Assembly: GCA_016707115.1 (NCBI GenBank)
Contig: JADJIH010000006.1
Span: 186,001 to 250,000 of the forward strand
Direction of reading: 5' to 3'
Length of the DNA stretch: 64,000 nt
Origin: Ignavibacteriales bacterium
Lineage (GTDB): Bacteria; Bacteroidota; Ignavibacteria; Ignavibacteriales; Ignavibacteriaceae
Of the stretch, positions 1-7,893 are shown piece after piece; positions within the stretch are counted from its first letter, which is position 1; each line of letters begins with the position of its first letter. A program made the translations under genes and the position numbers. The notes beneath the pieces were generated by a model that was not told the origin of the DNA, ran no database searches, and saw nothing but the letters and a program-made list of their open reading frames with translations.

Positions 1-1131
1 AACACCAAACTTATCCAGTCCTTTAATTATCATTACATTTGTAGGTGCCCAAACACTCCCAAGCCAGTATTCTCCATCAGCTTTATAATTTTTCTGGTCA
101 GCAGCTAAGGATGGAAATGGAATTTTTCTCCAGAATGTGTGCGGGTCTTTAAGATTATTTAATAATTTTTCGGATTGATGAAGATCCGAGACTCCTGCAA
201 GCATCGGCCAAAAACATCCAACTGTTTTACATTTTATTTGATTGCCTTCATCATCAACATCATAATAAAGACCATCTTCTTCATTCCACATAAACTTATT
301 AATAAGAACAGAAATTTGATTTGCTTTATCTTTAAACAATTTTGATTTATTTGAAAGTTCAAGTTTAAGATCAAGTTCAAGATTTTCATCTAATAATATT
401 TGGTTACACATTTCAGACATATCATTATACATCATTACCATTTGTGCAGACATATCAACCCAACCTGAACCACCTCGTGGTGTGTTATCCATTCCAGAAC
501 CTAATCCCGTTTGCCAGTAAAGATTATGTTTTGTGTTTTCTTTTTTGCGGTAAATTTCTAACCACTCAGCAAATTTTTCTAAAACCGATAGTACACTTTT
601 AAATCGCGATTTATCACCAGTGATTTTAAAATTTTCCATTTCAGCCCAGCTAAACAAAGGCGGATTAACAGTGTGTTCTCTTCCTTCAAATACAAAATCT
701 TCTCCGGTTGCTTCAACAATTTCTCTGCAGATGTAACCGTTTTCATATTGTCTGCAATAAAAATTATCTAACGATTGAATCGCGGGAAAAATATGATCAG
801 CATATCGGGCAAACATTATCATAAAAAAAGTATCCCATTGAAAAATGTTTGGTGCAAATGCTTCATCAATATATGCAGAGACAAATGGGGAACCGGTTGG
901 CGGATTTTTATAATGATCAAAAGCTAATTGCCATGTTTTCCAGTAAAGTTCAATGTACTCTGGATTATTTTCTAAGATAGGTGAGGGAAGTTTGTCTTTA
1001 CTTGTTTCAAAACTTGGGATGACTGATTCTGTTAAAGTTTTTTTAGAAAAATATTTACCTCTTATTCCTGAGTCTTCATATTGAGCCATTACCATAATTG
1101 GAATAAATACGATTAATAAAATCTTTCTCAT
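1..1131 (-). CDS. Secreted MGH1/GH63-like glycoside hydrolase, 3' end cut off by window edge
   Basis: The visible part is 377 residues from the N-terminus; the C-terminus lies outside the window. It opens with a Sec signal peptide (MRKILLIVFIPIMVMA, then Q), so the product is exported. The body has features of the (alpha/alpha)6-barrel glycosidases related to GH37, GH63 and mannosylglycerate-hydrolase-like (MGH1) enzymes: an aromatic/acidic segment QWDTFFM near residue 95 and a second one, EYWLGSVWAPTN, near residue 355, where these families keep substrate-binding aromatic residues and a catalytic acid. The substrate cannot be read from sequence; an alpha-glucoside or alpha-mannoside is usual for the clan. 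ATG at 1134 is an alternative start one codon earlier. It is the last visible gene of a minus-strand run of glycan-degrading genes, about 100 bases after the GH5 stop. The clan assignment is fairly firm, the exact family is not. Confidence 0.72.
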   Translation of the reverse strand, partial: MRKILLIVFIPIMVMAQYEDSGIRGKYFSKKTLTESVIPSFETSKDKLPSPILENNPEYIELYWKTWQLAFDHYKNPPTGSPFVSAYIDEAFAPNIFQWDTFFMIMFARYADHIFPAIQSLDNFYCRQYENGYICREIVEATGEDFVFEGREHTVNPPLFSWAEMENFKITGDKSRFKSVLSVLEKFAEWLEIYRKKENTKHNLYWQTGLGSGMDNTPRGGSGWVDMSAQMVMMYNDMSEMCNQILLDENLELDLKLELSNKSKLFKDKANQISVLINKFMWNEEDGLYYDVDDEGNQIKCKTVGCFWPMLAGVSDLHQSEKLLNNLKDPHTFWRKIPFPSLAADQKNYKADGEYWLGSVWAPTNVMIIKGLDKFGV

Positions 1132-1152
1132 CATTCATCTCTGAAAACAAAA

Positions 1153-1225
1153 TGTCACATTTTGCCTGTCGAAATGTGACATAATATATATACTTAACAT
1201 AATCCTTCGACAAGCCCAGGATAAC
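1153..1225. repeat. Intergenic palindromic repeat pair
   Basis: Two related pieces lie in the spacer between the GH5 gene and the partial glycosidase. The first (1153-1181) is an inverted repeat TGTCACATTT / AAATGTGACA around a short centre that contains CTGTCGA. The second (about 1200-1225) carries the motif ATCCTTCGACAAG followed by CCCAGGAT. The same words recur in the spacers at 3363-3468 and 4358-4387 and inside the coding sequence at 48458-48481, so this is a dispersed family and not a one-off hairpin. Confidence 0.7.
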
Positions 1226-1236
1226 ATTTGAATATT

Positions 1237-2460
1237 TTATTTTGAACCAAGTGCTTTTAAATAACCTTTATTCACAGTGCAATTTCTGAATTTAATATTT
1301 TCAAGCAAATCTGAAAGAGCCTTTTTTATAATCTCTCTATCAGGTTTTGCATTTCTAATTTCTTCAAAATTTTTCTTAGGCAATTCTGCATATTTTATTA
1401 TCTCTTCCCATTCTTTTGTTTTGGGAAATTGCACCATTCCCCGATCTGAATCCATTTTTTTGTATGGCCAGAAACACCATCCAATATTATTAGTTTCTAA
1501 TAAAACCCTGAAAGAATCTATCCAGGCATCTTCATTCTCACCACTTTCACCAAGCCAAAGAGGAACATTATACTTCTCACTAAAATCAACAAAACGCTGA
1601 ATAACATCTTGTTTTACATCGGTCCAATAAGTGTGAAAAGTATACGCCAGTTTATCTTCATAGGGTTTGCCGAACACATCAAAATTTGTATTCCACTGTG
1701 CGCCGCCAAGAAAGATTATATGATTATTATCAACCTCACGAATTGCCGCGGTTATTTTTTTATAAAGCGGTTCAAGAAGCGGATTAAGCACTTCTTTGTT
1801 TTCAAGATAATGCGGTAATGGTTCATTTAAAAGATCGTAACCAATTACAATCGTTTCATCTTTATATCTGTCTGCAAGTTTTTCCCATAATGCGATTGTT
1901 GTCTTCTGAGCTTGTTCATCTTCAAGTAAAAATGGATAACTCCAGCTATCATCTATATTATCACCAGTTTGTCCGCCAGGTGCAGCATGAAGATCAAGAA
2001 CAACATAAAGATTTTCTTCTTTGCACCACTTAATTACGTCATCCAATCTTTTAAATCCTTCTTCGATCCATATTTCTGGATGATCTTCAACCAGAAAAAA
2101 TTTAAAGTTAAATGGAACACGAATGTGATTAAGTCCTGTTGATTTGATAAAACTGATATCTTCTTTAGTTATATAATTATCTCTAAATGCGAGCCAGAAC
2201 TTTCTTGCTTCATCAGCTCCAACCAGTTCTTTAATTGTGTTATCAATTAATCTGAAGGAATTTACGTTGCTGAATCTAAACATATAACCTTCAGGATTAA
2301 GCCAGTTTCCTAAATTTATTCCTTTTAGTAAAATTGGGTTTCCATCCGGAGTTATAAATTCTTTTCCTTTTATTTTTACAAAATCATTTTGTGAATAACT
2401 GAAAGGCATTACAAGAAATGATATCAGAAGACTTAGTAAGAGTTTATTTAGGCTTTTCAT
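1237..2460 (-). CDS. Secreted GH5 family endoglucanase-like glycoside hydrolase
   Basis: The 407-residue product has a signal peptide (MKSLNKLLLSLLISF... ending FSYSQ) and a GH5 (beta/alpha)8 barrel. Visible motifs are RVPFNF on strand 3, DLHAAPGG, the acid/base glutamate in LLNEPLP (about residue 213), HTYW, and the nucleophile glutamate in WLGESGE (about residue 305), then a WPYKK aromatic wall. GH5 enzymes hydrolyse beta-linked glucans or mannans by a retaining mechanism; the exact substrate is not predictable here. There is no T9SS tail, so it is probably periplasmic or released. I chose ATG 2460 because it has GGTGA at the right distance and starts directly with the signal peptide; an upstream start at 2508 would add 16 residues that do not look like a signal sequence. 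Its start overlaps the end of the small CxxC reading frame at 2444-2620. Confidence 0.9.
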   Translation of the reverse strand: MKSLNKLLLSLLISFLVMPFSYSQNDFVKIKGKEFITPDGNPILLKGINLGNWLNPEGYMFRFSNVNSFRLIDNTIKELVGADEARKFWLAFRDNYITKEDISFIKSTGLNHIRVPFNFKFFLVEDHPEIWIEEGFKRLDDVIKWCKEENLYVVLDLHAAPGGQTGDNIDDSWSYPFLLEDEQAQKTTIALWEKLADRYKDETIVIGYDLLNEPLPHYLENKEVLNPLLEPLYKKITAAIREVDNNHIIFLGGAQWNTNFDVFGKPYEDKLAYTFHTYWTDVKQDVIQRFVDFSEKYNVPLWLGESGENEDAWIDSFRVLLETNNIGWCFWPYKKMDSDRGMVQFPKTKEWEEIIKYAELPKKNFEEIRNAKPDREIIKKALSDLLENIKFRNCTVNKGYLKALGSK

Positions 2461-2620
2461 TTGATTCACCAATTTTAGTTTTAATTTTTGAATTGTTATT
2501 AAAAACAAACATACCTCTGCTAGTGCAATGAGGACATTGTTTTTCGAAAATTATTGTAGTATCAACTTGCTTGGATTTACTTTTTTTTATTATAGATTTT
2601 ATTCTCTCTATAGATTTCAT
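2444..2620 (-). CDS. Possible 58-residue CPHC peptide between esterase and GH5
   Basis: A short open frame reads MKSIERIKSIIKKSKSKQ..., followed by a CPHC motif near residue 29 and a charged tail ending NEKPK. It starts 3 bases after the esterase stop and ends 17 bases inside the GH5 gene, so it fills the gap exactly and could be translated by coupling. The N-terminal third is lysine rich and could be an amphipathic helix; CPHC could bind metal or be redox active. There is no clear Shine-Dalgarno site and I recognise no family, so it may be chance or the remnant of a larger zinc-ribbon protein. Nothing can be said about function. Confidence 0.35.
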   Translation of the reverse strand: MKSIERIKSIIKKSKSKQVDTTIIFEKQCPHCTSRGMFVFNNNSKIKTKIGESNEKPK

Positions 2621-2623
2621 TAT

Positions 2624-3340
2624 TTACTTTTTATCTAATGATTGTTCAAGCAACCATTTATATAATCCTTCATTGTTGTACGTCTCAGTCCAGGAATCAT
2701 GATTAGCTTCAGGATAAATTTTTAATCTAACATCAGAACCGTAATTCTTTAATGCATTAACCATATCCTCAGATGCTTTTACAGGAACTACTGCATCTTT
2801 TGCACCATGAAAAACCCAAATAGGTAAATGGGCTATAGCGTTAGCTTTACTAGTATCCGCCCAGCCACATACAGGTGCAATTGCTGCAAATCGATTTGGT
2901 TGTGTAAGTGCAAGTGACCATGTTCCGTGGCCGCCCATACTTAATCCAGTGAGATAAATTCTATTTTTATCTACTCTATAATTTGCTTCAATCTCATCTA
3001 GTAGAGATGAAAGTACATCTGTATTCCAGAGCATAAGGTCAGGACATTGTGGTGAGACTATAATAAATGGAAATTCTTTTCCTTCATTAACCAGTCTTGG
3101 TAGGCCGTGAACTTTTACCTTTTCTAGATCATTACCGCGTTCACCGGCTCCGTGTAAAAACAATACAAGCGGAAATTCTTCTTCCTTTTCGGTATAATCT
3201 TTAGGAAGATAAAGCAGATAATTAGCGGTTAAAGTAAGTTTTATCTCTTTTTGAAAATTGTGTGGTGTCTGTTTTTCTATTTGCGAAAAAGAAGTCGCGA
3301 TAAAGACGAATGAAAATAAAATTGTAAACAAATATTTCAT
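2624..3340 (-). CDS. Secreted alpha/beta-hydrolase esterase (CE1/PHB-depolymerase-like)
   Basis: The 238-residue product has a signal peptide (MKYLFTILFSFVFIATSFSQ). It is an alpha/beta hydrolase of the dienelactone-hydrolase/prolyl-oligopeptidase-like superfamily: oxyanion-hole segment LFLHGAGERG, nucleophile serine in GLSMGG, aspartate in HGAKDAVVP and histidine in EANHDSW, in the expected order. Proteins of this type in glycan loci often remove acetyl or feruloyl groups from polysaccharides, which suits its position between GH16 and GH5 genes, but a peptidase or general esterase cannot be excluded. ATG 3340 is chosen because CCGGAG precedes it by seven bases and the signal peptide starts there; the open frame continues upstream to 3400 without signal-peptide character. 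Confidence 0.86.
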   Translation of the reverse strand: MKYLFTILFSFVFIATSFSQIEKQTPHNFQKEIKLTLTANYLLYLPKDYTEKEEEFPLVLFLHGAGERGNDLEKVKVHGLPRLVNEGKEFPFIIVSPQCPDLMLWNTDVLSSLLDEIEANYRVDKNRIYLTGLSMGGHGTWSLALTQPNRFAAIAPVCGWADTSKANAIAHLPIWVFHGAKDAVVPVKASEDMVNALKNYGSDVRLKIYPEANHDSWTETYNNEGLYKWLLEQSLDKK

Positions 3341-3362
3341 TGGTGCTCCGGAATAATATTTA

Positions 3363-3468
3363 AATGTGACATAATTTATATTTAATTGTTGGTTCAACAA
3401 GTCACACTCAACTTGTCGAAGTGTGAATAACCAATTAAACGTTATGCTTAGACAAGATCAGGATGACA
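3363..3468. repeat. Intergenic palindromic repeat cluster
   Basis: The spacer between the GH16 and esterase genes contains three pieces of the dispersed family: ATGTGACATAAT (from 3363, also present at 1174), a hairpin GTCACACT...AGTGTGAA (3401-3427) with the centre ACTTGTCGA, and a degenerate CTTAGACAAGATCAGGATGA (3447-3466). The composite arrangement suggests serial insertion and decay of REP-like units. On the minus strand these could also stabilise the 3' end of the GH16 transcript. Confidence 0.65.
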
Positions 3469-3495
3469 AAGAATAATAAAGTCTATTAAATAGAA

Positions 3496-4335
3496 TCAGT
3501 CTTTCTTATAAACTCTTACATAATCAACTTCCATCTGCGCTGGAAAAGCATTTAAATCTACACCCTGTGCGCCGCCCCAATCTCCGCCAACAGCTAGATT
3601 TAATATCAAATGGAATCTTTTATCAAACGGCCAATAGGGCCAGCCTTTATTTTCATTTGTAAAAGTAAAATACTTGGCGTTATCTATATAAAAATCTATA
3701 TGATCTTGAAACCATTCAATTGCATAGATGTGAAATTGAGTTGTTGCAGTAGCAATTGGTAACGTTGCAGTTTTTTGTGTGCCTATTCTATGGTTATAAG
3801 CTAAAGTATGGACTGAACCATGAACTACATTCGGATTATAGCCAACATGTTCCATAATATCGATTTCTCCGCTCTCAGGCCATCCGCCATAACTCCAATC
3901 AGTAGAAAGCATCCAAATTGCCGGCCAGGTTCCAACGCCTGTAGGTACTTTTGCTTTTACTTCTATTCTACCGTAAAGCCAATCACCTTTACCTTTGCTT
4001 CTTAATCTTGCAGAGGTAAAACTTCTGTTTTGATAATTTTCGTGAACGGCTTTAATAACCAATTTACCATTTTCAATAAATGAGTTGTTAGGGAAGGCAG
4101 TATAATATTGCAGCTCATTGTTACCACCGCCATCACCATTAACTTCATATTCCCATTTTGTTAAATCAATGTTTGCCTTATCAAATTCATCATTCCAGGT
4201 TAAGGTGTAACCCGGAATTTCAGGAATCTCATTAGTTGGTGCAGTTGTTGAATCATCTTTGCTGCAGCTTGCAAAAGAAATTGAAATGATTGCAAATTGC
4301 ATTAGTATAATCTTAAATAATATTTTTCTTTTCAT
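3496..4335 (-). CDS. GH16 laminarinase/beta-glucanase lipoprotein
   Basis: A 279-residue protein with a lipoprotein signal peptide; the modified cysteine is probably Cys24 in SFASC-S, followed by a serine/threonine/proline-rich linker. The rest is one GH16 jelly-roll domain: WNDEFD near residue 47, WPAIWML, and the catalytic cluster ESGEIDIMEHVG with nucleophile Glu157, Asp159 and acid/base Glu162, in the E-x-D-x-x-E form that is typical of laminarinases, kappa-carrageenases and agarases and differs from the E-x-D-x-E of lichenases. The match to bacterial endo-1,3-beta-glucanases (LamA type) is the best reading. It is probably anchored to a membrane surface. It lies between GH3 and the esterase in one minus-strand cluster, so oligosaccharides it makes could pass to the GH3 enzyme. 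Confidence 0.92.
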   Translation of the reverse strand: MKRKILFKIILMQFAIISISFASCSKDDSTTAPTNEIPEIPGYTLTWNDEFDKANIDLTKWEYEVNGDGGGNNELQYYTAFPNNSFIENGKLVIKAVHENYQNRSFTSARLRSKGKGDWLYGRIEVKAKVPTGVGTWPAIWMLSTDWSYGGWPESGEIDIMEHVGYNPNVVHGSVHTLAYNHRIGTQKTATLPIATATTQFHIYAIEWFQDHIDFYIDNAKYFTFTNENKGWPYWPFDKRFHLILNLAVGGDWGGAQGVDLNAFPAQMEVDYVRVYKKD

Positions 4336-4357
4336 ATATGGTCCTAATATTTTTCTT

Positions 4358-4387
4358 TGTCACACTGAGCGTAGTCGAAGTGTGACA
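4358..4387. repeat. Palindromic repeat, cleanest copy
   Basis: A near-perfect hairpin with arms TGTCACACT and AGTGTGACA around a GAGCGTAGTCGA centre lies in the 66-base gap between the GH3 and GH16 genes. It is the least decayed of the short units in this window and gives the likely consensus for the copies at 1153, 3401 and elsewhere. There is no T-run directly after the stem on the minus strand, so it is not a typical terminator. Confidence 0.75.
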
Positions 4388-4401
4388 TCTGTTTATAAAT
4401 T

Positions 4402-6639
4402 TTATTCAACTAATTCAAATTGTGATTCCTTTAAATCAACAGAATTAGTACCAACAAATACTTTAAATAATCCAGGTTCTGATTTAAACTTCATATCAGC
4501 AGCAGTAAATCGTAAATCTTTTTCATGAATTGTAAAATCCATAGTTTTTTCTTCACCGCGTTTAAGCATAATCTTTTTAAAGCCTTTTAATTCTTTAACC
4601 GGACGTGTAACACTTCCAACTAAATCCTGAACATACAATTGAACAACTTCTTCACCATCATAATTGCCGGTGTTTTTAACTTTTACAGAAACAATTATTG
4701 AATCTTCATTTGTGATTTTATTTGTACTCAATTTAAAATCATTGTATTCAAATGTTGTATAGCTTAATCCAAATCCAAAAGGGTAGAGCGGTGTAAGTGG
4801 AAGATCAAGATATTTAGAGGTGTAGTGATTCTTTAAATCTCCCGGTCTGCCTGTATTTTTATGATTATAGTAAATTGGAACCTGTCCGACGGTTCTTGGA
4901 AAAGTAACAGGCAATTTGCCGGATGGATTGTAATCGCCAAATAGAACTTTAGCAATAGCATCACCTGTCATTGTTCCTGCAAACCATGTTTCCAAAATTG
5001 CATTTGCATTATCGTTTAACCAATTGATAGACATCGGTCTGCCGTTCATTAGAACAACAATAATCGGTTTACCGGTTTTTAGTAATTCTTTAGCAAGATC
5101 TTCCTGAACACCTGGTAAATCAAGTGAAGAACGACTGCAGGCTTCACCGCTCATATCTCTACTTTCGCCAACACATAAAATTATCACATCAGATTTTTTT
5201 GCGATGTTTACCGCATCTTTAAATCCTTTTGTTGAAGGATCATCAATTTTGCAACCTTCGGAATACAGAACCTGAGTTTTCTTATCAACATAGTTCTTAA
5301 ATCCCTCAAGTACTGTTGTTACATCTGCAGAATCACCTAATCCGCCCCAGCCGCCTATTGGATCGATACTATTATTGGCTAGCGGACCAATTACAGCAAT
5401 TTTCTTATAATCTTTTTTAAGCGGAAGAATATTTTTATCGTTCTTTAACAGCACGAAAGATCTTTTAGCAACTTCTAGAGATGCAATTTTTATGTCACTG
5501 GTCATTATGTTTTTTTCTTCGCGCTCTTTCTGGCAATAACGGAATGGATCATCAAACAGGCCAAGCATAAATTTTATTCTTAAAATTCTTCTTACTGATT
5601 CATCAATCACATCTTCATCAACCTTATCTTCTTCAACAAGCTGTTTAAGATGAGTGATGTAGGAGCGTGACTCCATATCCATATCCAGACCAGCGTTTAA
5701 AGAAATTTCACCGGCGTGTTTTAAATCTGATGCATAACCATGATTTATCATCTCTCCAATTGAATTCCAATCACTTACAACAAATCCTTTAAATCCCCAT
5801 TCTTCTCTTAAAATATCATTCAATAAATATTTGCTTCCTGAAGCTGGAATTCCTCCGAGCTCATTAAATGAAGCCATTAAAGTATGAGCTCCGGCTTCAA
5901 CTCCGGCTTTATATGGAGGTAAATAAATATCTCTAAAAGTTCTTTCTGACATGTCCACTGTATTGTAATCTCTTCCGCCTTCAGCACCGCCGTAACCGGC
6001 ATAGTGTTTAACGCAAGCTATTATGTTTAAATCAGAAAGATCTCCCTGATAACCTCTAACATGAGCTGCTGCCATCAGTGAACCAAGATAAGGATCCTCT
6101 CCGGCACCTTCCATAATTCTTCCCCAGCGCGGGTCGCGGGCAATATCAACCATTGGAGAAAATGTCCAATGAATTCCTGCAGATGCTGATTCAATTGCCT
6201 GATAATGTGCAGACATTTCAACAATTTCCGGCTGCCAGGTTGCGGCTTCACCTAATGGAACAGGAAAGGTTGTTTTAAAACCATGGATAACATCTAATCC
6301 AAATATCAATGGTATTTTTAATCTTGATTCCTGTACTGCAACTTTTTGCAACTCATAAGTAAACTCTGCACCGATTGCATTAAGAAAAGAACCAATTTTT
6401 CCTTCACGTATTTGCTGTTTGTATTCATCAGGAACGGATACCTTAACAGTTGGTCCCCAGCCAATTCCAAATGAAAGCTGGTTTAACTGTCCGATCTTTT
6501 CTTCAAGCGTCATTAGAGCCAGAACAGAATCAACTCTTTCTGCTATGGTTTCTTCGGATGAATTTTGCTGCGGAGTGGGGACAAATCCTGTAACTGCAAA
6601 AAGTAAAATGGTAAAAAGAATTAGAAAATATTTTCTCAT
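4402..6639 (-). CDS. bglX: GH3 beta-glucosidase (BglX-like), secreted
   Basis: A 745-residue GH3 enzyme with signal peptide (MRKYFLILFTILLFAVTGF). It has the full three-domain order: N-terminal TIM barrel with MTLEEKIGQ, HYAGYG and the nucleophile Asp290 in FVVSDWNS, an alpha/beta sandwich domain, and a C-terminal fibronectin-III-like domain. Length and order match periplasmic BglX. It removes terminal beta-glucosyl units from gluco-oligosaccharides, here probably those made by the neighbouring GH16 and GH5 enzymes. GAGG about nine bases ahead supports the start. A second GH3 gene at 40880-43129 is paralogous but broken, so this may be the only working copy in the window. The symbol is by family resemblance. 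Confidence 0.92.
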   Translation of the reverse strand: MRKYFLILFTILLFAVTGFVPTPQQNSSEETIAERVDSVLALMTLEEKIGQLNQLSFGIGWGPTVKVSVPDEYKQQIREGKIGSFLNAIGAEFTYELQKVAVQESRLKIPLIFGLDVIHGFKTTFPVPLGEAATWQPEIVEMSAHYQAIESASAGIHWTFSPMVDIARDPRWGRIMEGAGEDPYLGSLMAAAHVRGYQGDLSDLNIIACVKHYAGYGGAEGGRDYNTVDMSERTFRDIYLPPYKAGVEAGAHTLMASFNELGGIPASGSKYLLNDILREEWGFKGFVVSDWNSIGEMINHGYASDLKHAGEISLNAGLDMDMESRSYITHLKQLVEEDKVDEDVIDESVRRILRIKFMLGLFDDPFRYCQKEREEKNIMTSDIKIASLEVAKRSFVLLKNDKNILPLKKDYKKIAVIGPLANNSIDPIGGWGGLGDSADVTTVLEGFKNYVDKKTQVLYSEGCKIDDPSTKGFKDAVNIAKKSDVIILCVGESRDMSGEACSRSSLDLPGVQEDLAKELLKTGKPIIVVLMNGRPMSINWLNDNANAILETWFAGTMTGDAIAKVLFGDYNPSGKLPVTFPRTVGQVPIYYNHKNTGRPGDLKNHYTSKYLDLPLTPLYPFGFGLSYTTFEYNDFKLSTNKITNEDSIIVSVKVKNTGNYDGEEVVQLYVQDLVGSVTRPVKELKGFKKIMLKRGEEKTMDFTIHEKDLRFTAADMKFKSEPGLFKVFVGTNSVDLKESQFELVE

Positions 6640-6821
6640 GATATCCTCAAAGTTTTTCTATAGTATTTTGGGAATAGTTAATAACAATTTAAATGAATTA
6701 TTTTCTTCGAAACACTTAACATTTTCTTTATAACCCGAACAATATTATTAAAGTGATCAATAATACGGCAAAGTACAATTTTTTAAGTATGCTTATCACA
6801 ATTTTTCCTTTTAGAAAGAAA

Positions 6822-6859
6822 GCCCCTTAAATTCCCGGAGGAAAGGGATTTTAAGAGGC
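6822..6859 (-). terminator. Terminator of the MFS-glucokinase operon (bidirectional shape)
   Basis: A 15-bp stem with two mismatches, an eight-base loop and arms starting GCCCCTTAAA and ending TTAAGAGGC lies 52 bases past the kinase stop. Read on the minus strand it is followed by a T-rich tract (TTTCTTTCT), and on the plus strand by eight T, so it could act both ways. The rest of the 270-base spacer 6640-6910 is AT-rich and must hold the GH3 promoter; I see no clear -10/-35 pair in it. Confidence 0.65.
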
Positions 6860-6910
6860 ACATTTTTTTTGCACAACAGGTTCGTAGTACTAAAAAAAGT
6901 AAATAATCTT

Positions 6911-7888
6911 TTAAGCGTTAATTTCTACGACCTTTATCATCTCATTCCAAATTAATGCTGCGGCACCAAGTACAGCGCTGTTGCCTTCAGGCAAACCTGA
7001 AGGAAGAATTTTTACTTTATTCTGAAATACGTGGAATAAATTTTCTTCCATAGATTTTTTGGTTGGAGCGATTATCATATCACCTGCAAGCGCTAATCCG
7101 CCAAACAAAATAATTGCTTCCGGACTTGTAACCGCTACTGCATCTGCCAGCTTTAAACCAAGAACTTTCCCGGTATACTCAAAAGCTTCTTTTGCAAGTT
7201 TATCACCCGCAAGTGCAGATGTATAAATCATTTTAGATTCAAGATCGTTGAAACTAATGTTTTTAAGTGCACTGTCTTCATTGGAATTTGCAATCAATTC
7301 CATAACCGTGCGTTTTATTCCGGTTGCAGAAGCATAAGTTTCTAAGCAACCTTTTCTACCGCATCCGCATTGCCTGCCATTAGGATCATAAACAGTGTGG
7401 CCGATTTCTCCTGCAAATCCATCTGATCCGTAAACCAACTTTCCATCAACAACAACACCGCTGCCTAAACCGGTACCGAGTGTTATAACAATAAAATCTT
7501 TCATTCCTTTTGCGGCGCCAAAAAGCATCTCACCAATTGCAGATGCATTTGCATCATTAGTAATCGCAACGGGTACATCATAATATTGTCTTAATATCTC
7601 AACAACATTTACAATTCCCCATTTTAAATTTGGTGGATTTTCTACTGTACCGCGATAATAATTTCCATTCGGTGCACCAACACCTATTCCTTTTAGAATA
7701 CATTTATCAGAAATGGAATTATATATTTTTTCAATTTCAGGATGCAATCTTGCAAACAGATCAGCCGCACTGTTGTGTGCTTTTGTTTGTATGGATGAAT
7801 CTGCAATGCAATTTCCGTTTACATCCACAAAACCAAACGCAGTGTTTGTACCGCCTACATCAATACCTAATGCTACTTCAGTTTTCAT
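6911..7888 (-). CDS. ROK-family sugar kinase, probably glucokinase
   Basis: The 325-residue cytoplasmic protein has the ROK fold: ATP-binding GIDVGGTN at the N-terminus, catalytic Asp112 in ITNDANA, the LGTGLGSG phosphate loop, and the ROK zinc site with His164 and Cys174, Cys176 and Cys181 in CGCGRKGC. It would phosphorylate glucose (or a close hexose) at O6 with ATP. It starts 5 bases after the stop of the MFS transporter gene, so the two are surely one operon and translationally coupled; uptake followed by trapping of glucose is the natural reading. The lack of a helix-turn-helix N-terminus argues against a NagC/XylR-type repressor. Glucose specificity is inference from family and context. 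Confidence 0.9.
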   Translation of the reverse strand: MKTEVALGIDVGGTNTAFGFVDVNGNCIADSSIQTKAHNSAADLFARLHPEIEKIYNSISDKCILKGIGVGAPNGNYYRGTVENPPNLKWGIVNVVEILRQYYDVPVAITNDANASAIGEMLFGAAKGMKDFIVITLGTGLGSGVVVDGKLVYGSDGFAGEIGHTVYDPNGRQCGCGRKGCLETYASATGIKRTVMELIANSNEDSALKNISFNDLESKMIYTSALAGDKLAKEAFEYTGKVLGLKLADAVAVTSPEAIILFGGLALAGDMIIAPTKKSMEENLFHVFQNKVKILPSGLPEGNSAVLGAAALIWNEMIKVVEINA

Positions 7889-7893
7889 TTCAA

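Noticed and set aside
2461..2508. Longer start for the GH5 gene at 2508
   Set aside because: The extra residues precede a clear signal peptide, and the ATG at 2460 has GGTGA at good distance.
6911..7888. ROK repressor (NagC/XylR type)
   Set aside because: There is no N-terminal helix-turn-helix; the protein begins directly with the ATP-binding GIDVGGTN motif.
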